A stretch of 64,000 nt of DNA from Pogonophryne albipinna. Lineage: Eukaryota; Chordata; Actinopteri; Perciformes; Artedidraconidae. The translations under genes and the position numbers were made by a program. The notes below the pieces were generated by a model. It saw only the letters and a list, made by a program, of their open reading frames with translations. It made no database searches and was not told the DNA's origin. Positions 11,558 through 23,200 of the stretch are shown in pieces. The DNA lies in NCBI GenBank assembly GCA_028583405.1, contig CM053261.1:11526459-11590458 (forward strand), written 5' to 3'. Positions within the stretch are counted from its first letter, which is position 1; each line of letters begins with the position of its first letter.

Positions 11558-14405
11558 CATGGGCGTAGGAAGCATCCTGAATGTGGGGGGGACATTTTTA
11601 ACGGGGGGTGTGGGGGTCGCCTTTCCTGTATTCTGGTGCATTTTAACAGGTGGTTTGATACTTTTATGTGGCTATACTAGCATGAGGAAAATGATGGGTA
11701 CATTTTGTAATTTCATCCAGTAGTAAAGAAAGGAAACATATTTGATTATTAATTCAGAGCCGTCTTTGAATTAATAAAAAGCAGTTTAAATGCCAATTTT
11801 TTGTACATTTATATACAAAAATAACAATATTGTGCATTGAGAGATATTGTTGTGGAGAGCCATTTATATATAAATCGCAAAATACATTTGTGAATCCTTC
11901 TGTGAGCATTTATTAATATTGAGACTGATCTGACTCCATACAGATGTTAAGTTCACCTAGGAATGGTATCATTGACTTAAATGTTCAAATAAATGTTGCT
12001 CTTCTGTCTATATTGGTCATATGATGCCCCTTGACTGAAATTGTTCCTGTTCAATATCCCCACTGATTTCCTTAACATTCTGGGATGAGAGTCCACATCA
12101 CAATTTACTCTAAACTGTCATTTCCCTTTCATCACTCACCTCAGCAATGGACCTCTCTCCACTGTCCCTGTGTTCTGCCTCTGACTCACTCTCAAGCGCC
12201 TAGATGTCAAGAGAGGTGGTGAAGTGATCATTATTTATTGAGCAGTATACTCTTTCACATTGAATCATAACAAGTCATACTGAATGTAAATACAACTGAC
12301 TCTAAAGTAAGTCCCAGTCTGTGACATTGGACATTTTGAAGACTCAAAGTCCCAAGCAATAGGTAGAATATTAGCTAGTCTATGTAATGTACACAGAAAA
12401 TAAATAGTTAACTGAATACTGGGATGGAAATGGCCTATAAGCACTCAGTAAAACATAAACACACACAAAAAGCTTCTGAATGATAAGAAGTATAATTAAA
12501 ACATAATGCACATTACCATTTTGAGAGAGAGTACCTTAAAGAACTCAGAAAATAATCTCTTATCGAACTGAGGCAGTAAAACACACTGACTGCGACTCTA
12601 CATGGACATCATGGTGTTTACATGAGCACAGAGAGATCGGGTTATTCATGTTCCCTGTTTACATGATAAATACTAGTAACCTGGCATTTCGATGCCTTTT
12701 CTCATCTAAACTATTCAGTATTTGTATCTCTCTATCATGACATAAAGACAAAACTCCTCTCCAGAAGTGAGACGCTGCCGCCGCCATCACTGTTAACTGA
12801 TTAACTGCTACCAGCTGATGACTACTTTCCTCTTCTTTGAAAAAAATGTTCTTATGTCCATGTTGTTTGGGGGAGAAAACATATCAAACCAAGAGATCGT
12901 CAGCTTTGATTTTCGCTGTATTAACCATTTCCTGAACATTTGGTGTATGTGCCTTTTACTGCCTTACCTCCGCTACCGGCATCGCTTCATACAACAGGGC
13001 CCTTTCTCATTTCATCAAATCCCCCTCCTCGACTCCTCGGTCCTCCGGTAGTGACCCGGAAATGAATTTCAGCGCGCCATGTTGAAGGACATCTCATTTC
13101 TCTAAATGCACTTCGAGGACCGAGGATCGAGCATCGAGGAGGCTCTCTGGAGGAGCTATAACCGAGGATACACTGATGGGTCCTCCACGGCTCCTTCGTG
13201 GATGCATTTCCGGGAACAGAGATGTTTCAAAGAGTCGTGACGCACGGCCGGACTGATCTCAGCCAATGACAGCTCTGCATGCATCCCCTGGATATTATTT
13301 TATTAACTGCTTTCATCGCAACGCGATGTTTACAGAGAGAACAGCTGTCCGTGCAGAAAGCAGAGCAGTGTGTATAATATATATCACTCAGTAGAACAGA
13401 CCTACTCTCTTTATTTGCTTTAGTTTAGTAGATATCTACAAACAAAGAGTCCAGATGTTTCTAAAAAACATTTAGTGCTTCACATAATAAAATACACAAC
13501 GGCTGTAGCCTGTTTTAGGAACTGTAGTGCGTGTGTGTGGTGTAGGTGTGTGTGGTGTAGGTGTGTGCGTAGATGCAGCGGACAGACAGGTCTCAGTTGG
13601 TTTGGTGTCCTCTGCTTACTTTTAATACTTGTAAATAAAACTTTTGGCCCGTAATTTATTTTCCTCATTGTAGCGACCAGAGAGGGGGGGGGGGGATATA
13701 TCAGTCTCTGATAGTGTTACGTTATTATGAGTGCTCTGTTTGATTCTGAAATTGTATATATTTATATAAATATATGTGTGTGTGTGTCCGCATCAGTAGC
13801 CTGTTATTGTCTCATTACACCACACTGTGAATGAATCAAAGTAAATATATAAGTCATCATGAACACATCTGTCCATCAGACAGAGGGCTGCTGTGCCTCC
13901 TGTCATCATTAATGGACGTCTCTTTAAAATGACCGCTCAGAGGAGAGGAGTTCTCATTTCTCTAACCGCCTGCTGCTTCCCCTCCTCTCTCCTCGGTTCC
14001 CCTCCTCAGTCCTCCGCTCGCATGTCCTGTGGGCGGGACTAAGTATCGAGGATAGGAGTCGAGGAGGGGAGTCGAGGAGGGGAGTTAGAGAAATGAGAAA
14101 GGGCCCAGGTCTGAGCTGTCCAACTATGACAACACTCCTTGAACATGCGCCTATGGGAGAAACTGTCTTGGTACAAAGTAGCAGTGAAAACATGGTACGG
14201 AGTTTCATTGATTTGGGCATTCTCTCAATAAGCAAGTGGAATGGATTTGATAGTGAAGCACTGACACAGCGCTCTACAAAGTGCGGCGAGTGGAGAGACC
14301 AATTCACGGACTTTCCACATGGTAAAAGTGGGGGGGTCTAAACGAATCATTTGAAAAAGTGGGGGGGACTTGTCCCACCCTCATATAATGGCTGCGACGC
14401 CCATG
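11558..14405. mobile_element. hAT-type element inserted in Harbinger MITE 1
   Basis: The ends CATGGGCGT and ACGCCCATG are inverted repeats flanked by a perfect 8-bp duplication TATTTTAC at 11550-11557 and 14406-14413. Net of its own nested MITE the element is about 1.74 kb. Both termini run into G-rich tracts (left GTGGGGGGGACA). I cannot identify a transposase; coding remnants, if any, are not recognisable. Confidence 0.85.
12998..14105. mobile_element. Harbinger-like MITE 2, intact, inside the hAT
   Basis: This 1,108-bp copy starts GGCCCTTTCTCATTT and ends in its inverse, flanked by CAG at 12995-12997 and 14106-14108. It lies in the opposite orientation to MITE 1. It shows the family's full structure: CCTCGA-rich foldback arms at each end and an AT-rich middle. 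The interior repeats the motif AGAGAAATGAGA, so each end also contains its own imperfect inverted repeat. There is no coding capacity. Confidence 0.85.
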
Positions 14406-14815
14406 TATTTTACACACTGCTCTGCTTTCAGCACGGACCTCACAGCTGTTCTCTCTGGAAACATCGCGTCGCGATGAAAGCAGTTAATAAAATAATATCC
14501 AGGGGATGCATGCAGAGCTGTCATTGGCTGAGATAAGTCCGGCCGTGCGTCACGACTCTTTGAAACATCTCTGTTGCCGGAAATGCATCCACGAAGGAGC
14601 CGTGGAGGACCGTGGAGGACCCATCAGTGTATCCTCGGTTATAGCTCCTCCAGAGAGCCTCCTCGATGCTCGATGCTCGGTCCTCGAAGTGCATTTAGAG
14701 AAATGAGATGTCCTTCAACATGGCACGCTGAAATTCATTTCCGGGTAACTACCGGAGGACCGAGGAGTCGAGGAGGGGGATTTGATGAAATGAGAAAGGG
14801 CCCTAGAGATACTAA

Positions 14816-15642
14816 GGCCCTTTCTCATTTCTCTAACTCCCCTCCTCGACTCCTATCCTCGATACTTAGTCCCGCCCACAGGAGATGCGAGCGGAGGAGC
14901 CGAGGAGGGGAACCGAGGAGAGAGGAGGGAAAGCAGCAGGCGGTTAGAGAAATGAGAACTCCTCTCCTCTGAGCGGTCATTTTAAAGAGACGTCCATTAA
15001 TGATGACAGGAGACACAGCAGCCCTCTGTCTGATGGACAGATGTGTTCATGACGACTTATATATTTACTTTTAATTCATTCACAGTGCGGTATAATGAGA
15101 CAATAACAGGCTACAGATGCGGACACACGCACATACAGTTCCTAAAACAGGCTACAGCCGTTGTGTATTTTATTATGTGAAGCACTAAATGGTTTTAGAA
15201 AAATATCGACTCTTTGTAGATATCTACTAAACTAAAGCAAATAAAAAGAGTAGGCCTGTTATACTGAGTGATATATATTATACACACTGCTCTGCTTTCT
15301 GCATGGACCTCACAGCTGTTCTCTCTGTAAACATCGCGTCGCGATGAAAGCAGTTAATAAAATAATATCCAGGGGATGCATGCAGAGCTGTCATTGGCTG
15401 AGATAAGTCCGGCCGTGCATCACATCTTTGTTGCCGGAAATGCATCCAAGAAGGAGCCGTGGAGGACCCATCAGTGTATCCTCGGTTAGAGCTCCTCCAG
15501 AGAGCCTCCTCGACGCTCGATCCTCGAAGTGCATTTAGAGAAATGAGATGTCCTTCAACATGGCGCGCTGAAATTCATTTCCGGGTCACTACCGGAGGAC
15601 CGAGGAGTCGAGGAGGGGGATTTGATGAAATGAGAAAGGGCC
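14816..15642. mobile_element. Harbinger-like MITE 3, 827 bp
   Basis: This shorter copy of the same family is flanked by TAA at 14813-14815 and 15643-15645. It lies only 13 bp from the right end of MITE 1 and in the same orientation. It lacks the microsatellite portion of the middle. The right duplication overlaps the THAP element's TAAGAGTTACG repeat, showing that it inserted into that repeat. Confidence 0.85.
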
Positions 15643-16003
15643 TAAGAGTTACGACACTCCCATAGACCTCCGTTGTAAAAAAATGGCGGCGCCTACTTCC
15701 GGGACATCGAAATAGTTCCAAATATTGTCATTTGGGCGTTGGACCTCATTCACTTACATTACGGCGCGTCGATTAGTTCCAGAGGTAAGTTGCTGAAATA
15801 TCGAACTCTTTTGAATAGTCAACTGTCTATATTGTATCAGAGGCCCTTTATGATGCTTATACTGGTCTTCATTTGTATATGCACAGCGTAATTATCTATA
15901 TTTTATCTTGGTTGTTACAACCAATTTTGCTAGCATTGCCTGCTAGTTAGCTAGCGCGACTTCGTCAGCTTTGAAGGTAAGATTTCAATGATGCTGGGTA
16001 AGG

Positions 16004-16070
16004 CAAGGCAAGGCAAGGCAAGTTTATTTATATAGCACTTTTCAACACAAGGCAATTCAAAGTAACTAAC
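16004..16070. repeat. GGCAA-type LINE tail fragment
   Basis: Four AAGGC/GGCAA units are followed by TTTATTTATATAGCAC and CAAGGCAATTCAAAG. This resembles the 3' tail of the LINE at 42.55 kb and is a frequent dispersed motif in fish genomes. Confidence 0.6.
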
Positions 16071-16589
16071 AAGCAGGATTTAGATTGATTATGTGTTTTT
16101 ATTGTTATTTTGGTTTTTATCTGCTGAACCTGACCGTGTCAGCCATCCTTAGTCGGCTTTTTCTGTATGATATGACTTAACTGCTAGCACTAGTAGAAAT
16201 GAGGTGGCGTTTGTGATAAATATTTCATTTAATATTTCATTGAATTTGGGGATATACTAACATTTCATTATGTGACATGTTGACTGTACTTAGTTTTTTT
16301 TTTTTACTGTTCCGTGTTAACTCATCTGTACTGTACAACTAGCCTAGCGCTACTTGTTAATGCTTGATGGCATGCTAGGATAGATTCCTTTGTATTGTAA
16401 TACACACTAGTTTAATGATTGTTCATCAAAGGTATTATTCAGTATTAAAAAAATAATAGCCTACTGAACAGGCTACTCTACAGCAGTGAATGAAGGATGA
16501 GCCTAAAACATGGTCATGCATCCAAAATGTTTATTTTTAACAAAATAAATACTTAAAAAAAAAAAATTAGCACTTTTTTAAATTCAGCC

Positions 16590-18281
16590 TTATATGTCAG
16601 CCATGGCTGTTGCTGCTGGCGGAGGCTGCTGCTGCTGAAGGAGGGTGCTGCTGCTGGAGGAGGGTGCTGCTGCTGGAGGAGGGTGCTGCTGCTGAAGGAG
16701 GGTGCTGCTGGCAACGGCTGCAGGCGATGACTGCTGAAAGAAGAGGAGGCTGCTGCTGCTGAAGGAGGGTGCTGCTGCTGGAGGAGGGTGCTGCTGCTGG
16801 AGGAGGGTGCTGCTGCTGAAGGAGGGTGCTGCTGCTGGAGGAGGCTGGTGCTGGCAACGGCTGCAGGCGATGACTGCTGAAAGAAGAGGAGGCTTGGACC
16901 AAGGAGGGTGCTGCTGCTGGAGGAGGGTGCTGCTGCTGGAGGGTGCTACTGCTGAAGGAGGGTGCTGCTGCTGCTGCTGGAGGGTGCTGCTGCTGAAGGA
17001 GGCTGGTGCTGGCAACGGCTGCAGGTGATGATTGCTAAAAGAAGAGGAGGCTGCTGACGGTGGACCGGGAATGGAGATGCCAAGTACATCGATGGCAACG
17101 AGTAAGGTGTTTGGCAGTGGCCTAGATGTTATGACCTTCGGTGCAGAGGTCTGTTGGGTCTTCTTTGCCTCCTTACTCTGACTCTTGCTGCCAAGATACT
17201 TTTTATGTTTATCCTTCCTCTCAGCCCTGATGCACTTTGATGCAATCCTTAACCTCAGCCTGATGTATGTTGAGAGGATTTTTTTCTTCAGGTCATGGCA
17301 TGAGGGAAGGTTGCTGTCCAGCAACATGGCTTCTTGTTCCAGCTGTGACACTGCATTTGAGGACTCCATGAGGGAATCGCTCGTCCTCACACGGAACAGC
17401 TGCTCCACGTTCTGAACAAGGGTGAAAACCTCATCAGATGGACGGTAATCTGGCTCTAATTTGGTCTGTGTTGAAGATTTTTTTAAACTTTAGATTAATC
17501 AAATTGTGTTTTTTTTTTAATGCCGAATTAATCCTTTTCCGGTTTACCAGAGCCCTCTCTGCTCTCTTTCTTAGTAATCTCTCCCTTCTCAGTTGCCTCA
17601 TTAGATCCTCCACGTGAGCCCGGTCACAACTGGCCCTTGGCAGTCTGGTCCCTGGAGCACCTGACCCTGGCAAACTGGCCTCTTCATAGCTGGCTCGTGG
17701 CACACTGATCTCTGGTAAGGTGGCCTCTTGATTGTCGGCCCCTGACATACTGGCCCCTGTCTCACTCTCTCTGTCTGTTATGTCCCTTTCATTCCCTTGG
17801 AACTCCACCTCAATATCTCCCTGAATCTCTGTAACAATAACAAGGCAATCTTGCTGTTATGTGTGTATGCTGCCTTTACATGTGCACCTATTGTCATTTA
17901 AGGGTACACTACACTCCTATAGTGACATGCATCTAAGTTCGTCTATTGGCAATGTTAAAGTATGAAGAAATCTGTAGATTATCTACATGTGGTATATGAG
18001 TCTTCAGAGAATCCCTAAACCCTGGTAGTTTTGAAGCTGTATAATCTGAAGGTTGCATTAGGAGTGTAGTCTATTCTTGAATTATATAACATGGGAAACA
18101 TTGTTAGCTTCATATATCATACCAATGTTTGATGTGCCATAATAGGTGTGGTCATCATTCCTGACATTAACAGCTGGAGGCATACTCCTTGACGTGGATT
18201 TCCTGTTGGAACAGCATCTGGCCTCAACCTCAAATGTCCTCCTGATTTGTTGCCAATATCTTGGTCGTCTTCAAAGTGTAC
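16590..18281 (-). pseudogene. Decayed THAP-like gene of the transposon
   Basis: The exon at 18123-18281 begins VHFEDD and reaches LRPDAVP, the carboxyl half of a THAP zinc finger. The exon ending at 17828 begins EIQGDIEVEFQGNERD, is Ser/Glu-rich and ends in a basic coiled-coil-like segment (LRRERLLRKRAERALVNRK). The 16590-17408 frame continues with EPDYRPSDEVFTLVQNVEQL and a long repeat-rich tail. Two apparent frameshifts interrupt it: one just after DAVP near 18205-18213, and one in a seven-base T run (A on the coding strand) at 17478-17484. The first THAP half (CxxC) was not found with confidence. The gene would encode a DNA-binding protein but looks inactive. Confidence 0.6.
16597..17040. 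repeat. CTG-rich minisatellite in the THAP-like gene
   Basis: Imperfect units of roughly 27-33 bp built from GGTGCTGCTGCTG and GAGGAG repeat through this stretch. A longer block containing GGCAACGGCTGCAGGCGATGA occurs about three times. On the minus strand it encodes alternating Gln, Pro, Ser and Ala runs. Confidence 0.85.
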
Positions 18282-19101
18282 CTGTAGGTAGGTAGGTTTG
18301 ATCAGTTTCCACTGCACACTTCAAATGTCATTGAGGAGTCATAATTCTCTACACTTGGAAATATGATGCCCTTTAAAATGTTAACAAGTCATGTCACCTC
18401 TGTGAACATTACTTATATGACAGAGTTTTCTGCTGTTGTTCAAACACATATATCAATTGTTCATCCACTGTTGTGGTAAAATGATATTCATAGTCTTAAC
18501 ATGATCATGCTACCCATGCTAACATGAACACAAGCGTTTCCCTCCAAAAATGTAAAACGTATCTAAGTAATAGGCTACCAAGCTTTCCGTTGTCACCCTG
18601 CCTCTCCAAATGCAAAACTGTCAATAAAAAGTATGCAATAATGCTATTACAGCTGAAAAAGTACTTTGGTGTGTGTGTTTTTTTAATATATATTTACCAT
18701 TCAATAACGCACTCGCTGCTGTCTGTCTGTCCCATAGAAGAACATGACAGCGCAGCGCAACTATACTACGGACGTGACTGCCCTGGCAGTGACAGCAACA
18801 TAGCCTGCTTGTGCTACCACACTTTCCCCTCAAAATATCGTTAAATAACGAAACTTGTAAATAGTGCCAATCCATACAAAGTGTAACCACATCATGGAAA
18901 TATGAAAGCAATCTTTAAAAAAATAACAGTGTTGGTTTAATCTATGACTATTTTGAGCATGTTTGTGCTGTTTTTGCCATAGAGAAGCATTGCCACGGAA
19001 GTGCGTTTGGAACTATCCCGGCATACATAAACCACGTGACCGGCTGGCGGCGACATCAAAGAGGGTCGTAACTCTTATCTCTCTAGGGCTCTGGATAAAA
19101 C

Positions 19102-19787
19102 CATAGACTGTATGATAAAACTCAGAACCAAAAAAAAAACATACAAGGAATTTGCTTTGGTGTATTTTGGTGCAATGATAAACACAACATAAGGACGTTT
19201 TAAGAGATCAAAAATAGAGCAGTTATCAAAAGAAAATATATATAAAAAAACGTTATAACATTAAAAAGACTAAAGACAAATACTTACAGAGAATATAAAT
19301 ATATATATATATATATTCAAACGTAATACAATGATTATATAACAGATTACATTTGGAGTGGTTTTCTTTTTAATACTGGTAATAGTTTTAAAATGTTTTA
19401 CAATAGCTATGTTCCTCTAACTGTTATGTATGCAGTATGCACCATTATACACCAAAATAACTCCTTGTGTGTATAAAAACTTGTTATTTAATTAAAATGC
19501 TGATATGTTTATCACTTTAATGTTGCAGCTTTTAAAGGTCGAGCTACATTTAACTGCGTTATATACTGCTGGGCAGCATAATCACATATGAGAATGTTTC
19601 ATGGGCTTTGTGAACTTGTAATGATTTATTGGATTTATTCAAATGTAATCTGAAACTTTTGTAGTTTCCAGCTTTTTTAGGCTATTTTGGGTGTCAAAAT
19701 GTGTGATTAAGAAAATAAGAAACAAAGATAAGACAGGGAAATAACTTCAGGCTGTTGAGTCCACAACAACGATACAGTGTCACAAAG
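19102..19787. other. AT-rich intergenic gap downstream of lox
   Basis: A TA-rich tract lies at about 19297-19316. No gene is seen; lox transcription from the right should end near 19,770. Confidence 0.45.
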
Positions 19788-19793
19788 TTTTAT
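19788..19793 (-). terminator. lox candidate poly(A) signal
   Basis: AATAAA on the minus strand lies about 470 bp beyond the exon 7 stop codon, giving a 3' UTR of roughly 0.5 kb. Confidence 0.5.
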
Positions 19794-20260
19794 TCAACTC
19801 AGTTTCAACAAAAGCTTTGGAGTAAAGAGAGTTTCATCCATTGCATATAAATATACAAATACATTTTCCTTTACAGTTCATTTCAAAATAGTGATATAAT
19901 TCATGTTGAATTATCAACAAGGGTAAACTGGTTTACATTTTTAACTTGCTAAGCTTCTAAATATCATGGATTTAATTCCTTAACGATCTTACAAGTGGTA
20001 TAAAATGCAGAGAATACAGTACAATGCAAAAGAAGTAAGACATTTAAACATGTTTAGAGAAATAGGAGATAAGAATAGACCTATCAGTGTGGAGAAAAAA
20101 CGTTTTACTGGCACCATGACGTAGGATAGTCCTTATTTCAAAAATGTTGAGTATTTAAAAATTATAAAATGTATTATTAAGATGTGTTTCGTGTTGTTTT
20201 ATATGCAGTCCTCTGCATTGTCAATTACAGTACATCTCGCTGAGTTGCTGTGAAGGACTC

Positions 20261-20267
20261 TTAATAC
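20261..20267 (-). CDS. lox: lox exon 7: seven coding bases
   Basis: After the acceptor TTTTTTTCTCAG the exon begins G TAT TAA. Joined to exon 6, which ends TC, it gives Ser-Tyr-stop, matching the conserved SxY carboxyl end (SGCTISPY in human). If exon 6 were read through its donor GTGAGT, the frame would stop at once at TGA (20566-20568), one residue short. Confidence 0.85.
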
Positions 20268-23200
20268 CTGAGAAAAAAAGAATAAAATCATGATGAGGAT
20301 TGATGGAGGATACAATGCTTTAATACTTTCACCTGGCTGCTATATCGATAAACTGTTACTGCTACTGGATGGGTATTTTGTAAATCGAGTAATTTCTAGC
20401 TTTATCTTTTAATATTTTTATGCAGGCATCTTGGGTGATATTAAGCTATCTTTGGCTCTTAACTTGCTGCAACAAATGTACATTTCCCCTCTGCTGGACA
20501 AATAAAGGTATTCTCATTCTGCTGAAGAAATATCAAAACCATAAATGTTACTTAGAGTTTGCTACTCACGATGACAGGTGACATCCTGAGACGTAGGCGT
20601 AGTTGCCGGTGTACTGGACAGCACAGCGCACAACGTTGTTGCTGTAGTCTGACTCTGGGACATGATAGTTGGGATTTACATTGATCTGTGGCAAGAAGTA
20701 ACACAGCAACAAAGGTAAATAAACAACAAAGACTCCAATCAAATATTCAAGGTGATTCCACACAAGTGTAACTGTTCAAATGGGTCAGATGTCTCGCGAG
20801 GCAGATAAATGTCATCTGGTATTTCTGACAAACCTTCAGGATATAGTCTCCAGCCTTCACATCTGTGATGTCGATCCACTGGCAGTCGATGTCTGCGTTG
20901 TAGGTATCATAACATCCTGGGCTCAGACCCTGCATGTTGGACAGCATCCACGTAAAACATCGTATAAACAAACTTTTTAAACAATGTGAGGGCTTTGTGT
21001 ATATAGAACGGTAACTGTAACAAAGATTCTATTGTTTTAAAAGAGTACAACATCTAGGTTTTATGATAAAAATAAATAATAAATTAATAGTGAAGTCAGC
21101 TTGGCAAAAACGTTAAAAGAGAATGGAAGAATAAGTAATGTGCCAGTAACAGGAAATCATTGAAATATTACTGGCTCATGCAAAAAGGAAATATTAAAAT
21201 GGTTCTTTACAGGACAGCTGCCTCAAGATCATTTGTTTTTCTAAGTTCAAGTCTGCTTTACAGAGATTTGTGAACCAAAACCATGCAACAGGGTCTGTCA
21301 ATGAGAAGTCATCATCCTCTAATTTGGAATGAACCGACACTAAATGGAAATGTGAATGTGCAACATGGCATCAAAATAATTTAAAGTTATTTCCTATAGC
21401 TATACATCTTGTGAAGTGGATTTTGTTTTGCAACTTTCATAATTCAAATAATAGGCCTTTTTCCAGAAGACATTTTGATATGTCAGAGAAGGTACCGTAT
21501 AAATAATAAAATAAATGTAATCTGAAGTCCTGCAGCTGCTTCAGTTCCACCGTCCTGTTATTGTGAGGGCTGGCTCACTGTCCTGGCTTACTGCGACACA
21601 TGTTGCATTCATGTGGTGTCGGAACAATCGTAAATATCAGTTCCCAACTGGGACAATGTATGTGAACGTGACATCAAGTCAGAACAACAACTCCAAAAGT
21701 TGGTCCTGCCAAGTTTGCGTCACCAGACAAAAGCAAATTATGTTGGGTTGATAGTAAGAAATGTTTTGTTAATTGCCATGATGTTGCATATCTATTTTGC
21801 TCACATGTTTTTTAATATGGTATTAGGTTGTTACTGTAGGTTCCTTTCCACATAGAGATCGTTTTTTATTAGCCTTAACACTGATAAGAAGCAAGGTAAT
21901 GCAATATTTTTTGTGGTTAAAGGGAATGCAACGCTAGTTTCACCCAAAAAAATTCTACAATACAACATAAAAGAGCACACCGAAGTCGGTAGAATGTCTT
22001 CCCAACTTTTGCTGGACCATCAGAGGAGCATGTAGGCTACTATTGTTTGTATCATTAGAAATGTATATAATCGCTTTTCGTACGATGAAAAGTCAAAATA
22101 TATGCAGTGAAAAAGGCTTATCTTTACACCCGTATGCTAATCTGATGTACAACAGTTTTTTGGTCATTGGGGTCCTTTCAATCCTGTTGTAATAATAATC
22201 AAGCAACGCAGTGCAGGGTATACAAGTGTAGCCATTAAAATAAATGCTTCTCCAGGGGTGTTTATAAAGACTTCAACCATGGCAATAACTCTTGGTTAGT
22301 TACATGTTAGATTGTCTATGTGTGCACGATGACTGTAATTCATGATTACATTGTTCTTGCTCTACAGGAGCTAACTGGCTCCATACATGCCATATCATGT
22401 TCCAAGTAATACTTTGCTAATAAAGAAACATTTCAGTTTAAAAGTCTGCAACATTTAAAAAAACATTTTGCAGGAATGTTTTTGACCTGGCTATGTGAGG
22501 TGCAGGCAAATCTCCTGTAGTAGCCGTAGTCACAGGAAGTGTCCTCCAGGCAGAAGCTAGCCTTGTGGCCCTCAGCCACCGATTGTTGGGTGGAAGCGTC
22601 CAGCAGTTCGTAGTGGCTGAACTCGTCCATGCTGTGGAAGTGCCTGTGGATCAGCAGGGTTCATTTTTAATGTAAAGCGAAGGAGGTCCACATCAATCTG
22701 GGACTTATAAAAACAGACAGTTAGTCGAGACCCACCAGAGAATGTTCATGAGCGCAGTTACACCACAGTAAATCTGAGTTTACTTCCACTTCATTATGTT
22801 AAAGACAGTTTGTTTTATGATAACATAACAGTCTGAATCTTAGCACAAGTTTACTTTCAAAACACTGACAAGTAATATATACAGTCCACATCAGCAGTGT
22901 GTTGGATCTCTACCAAATGTGCTCCTTTTCGGGAATCAGCGCAGTGGACCGATTGTTGCACAACATAACTATGGGCTGAGGTAGTTTCTGAGGAATCAAG
23001 GAAAACTAGGCAGCTTTCCATAAGCTCAATAAGAAAAGCAGCGGTTCCCCTTTCTGGCTCATTATCCTCATCGCATTACTTTATTTTACAACATCTGGCT
23101 TTGCAGCTGTAAATTAAGTGAATTGAAGGTCATATGAAGTGCATCTTTTAAAAGGTTTGTTTTACTGCCTTCATGCTGAGATTGCATTAATACAAAATGA

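Larger units (their letters stand above)
10792..14802. mobile_element. PIF/Harbinger-like MITE 1, split by a hAT element
   Basis: The ends are GGCCCTTTCTCATTT and its inverse AAATGAGAAAGGGCC, flanked by the 3-bp duplication CTA at 10789-10791 and 14803-14805. The halves 10792-11557 and 14406-14802 match the two halves of the copies at 12998-14105 and 14816-15642. After removing the hAT insert and one target duplication the length is about 1,155 bp. No transposase is encoded. Subterminal regions are dense in CCTCGACTCC-type motifs on both strands. Confidence 0.8.
10782..19093. mobile_element. Outermost THAP-type DNA transposon with nested insertions
   Basis: Both ends are flanked by the 8-bp direct repeat GATAAAAC. 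The right terminal repeat, read inward, is CAGAGCCCTAGAGA, then GATAAGAGTTACGACC. The left repeat has the same parts split into three by two Harbinger insertions: CAGAGTCCTA at 10782, CTAGAGATACTAA at 14803-14815, and TAAGAGTTACGAC from 15643. Without the insertions the element is about 3.4 kb. It holds a decayed minus-strand THAP-like gene. Eight-bp duplications are typical of hAT and P superfamilies. The THAP zinc finger favours a P-like or THAP-bearing element, but no RNase H catalytic region is visible, so it is probably non-autonomous or internally deleted. Confidence 0.7.

Noticed and set aside
13954..14307. 117-aa minus-strand frame across a MITE edge
   Set aside because: It crosses the boundary of two transposons (14105) and is rich in MITE motifs, so it cannot be an ancestral gene.
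14574..15665. Arg/Gly-rich frames such as the 132-aa and 68-aa ones
   Set aside because: They translate the CCTCGA-rich ends of the Harbinger MITEs; similar peptides appear in each copy.
20566..20568. TGA as the lox stop codon
   Set aside because: It overlaps a strong donor and the distal exon restores the conserved Ser-Tyr end.
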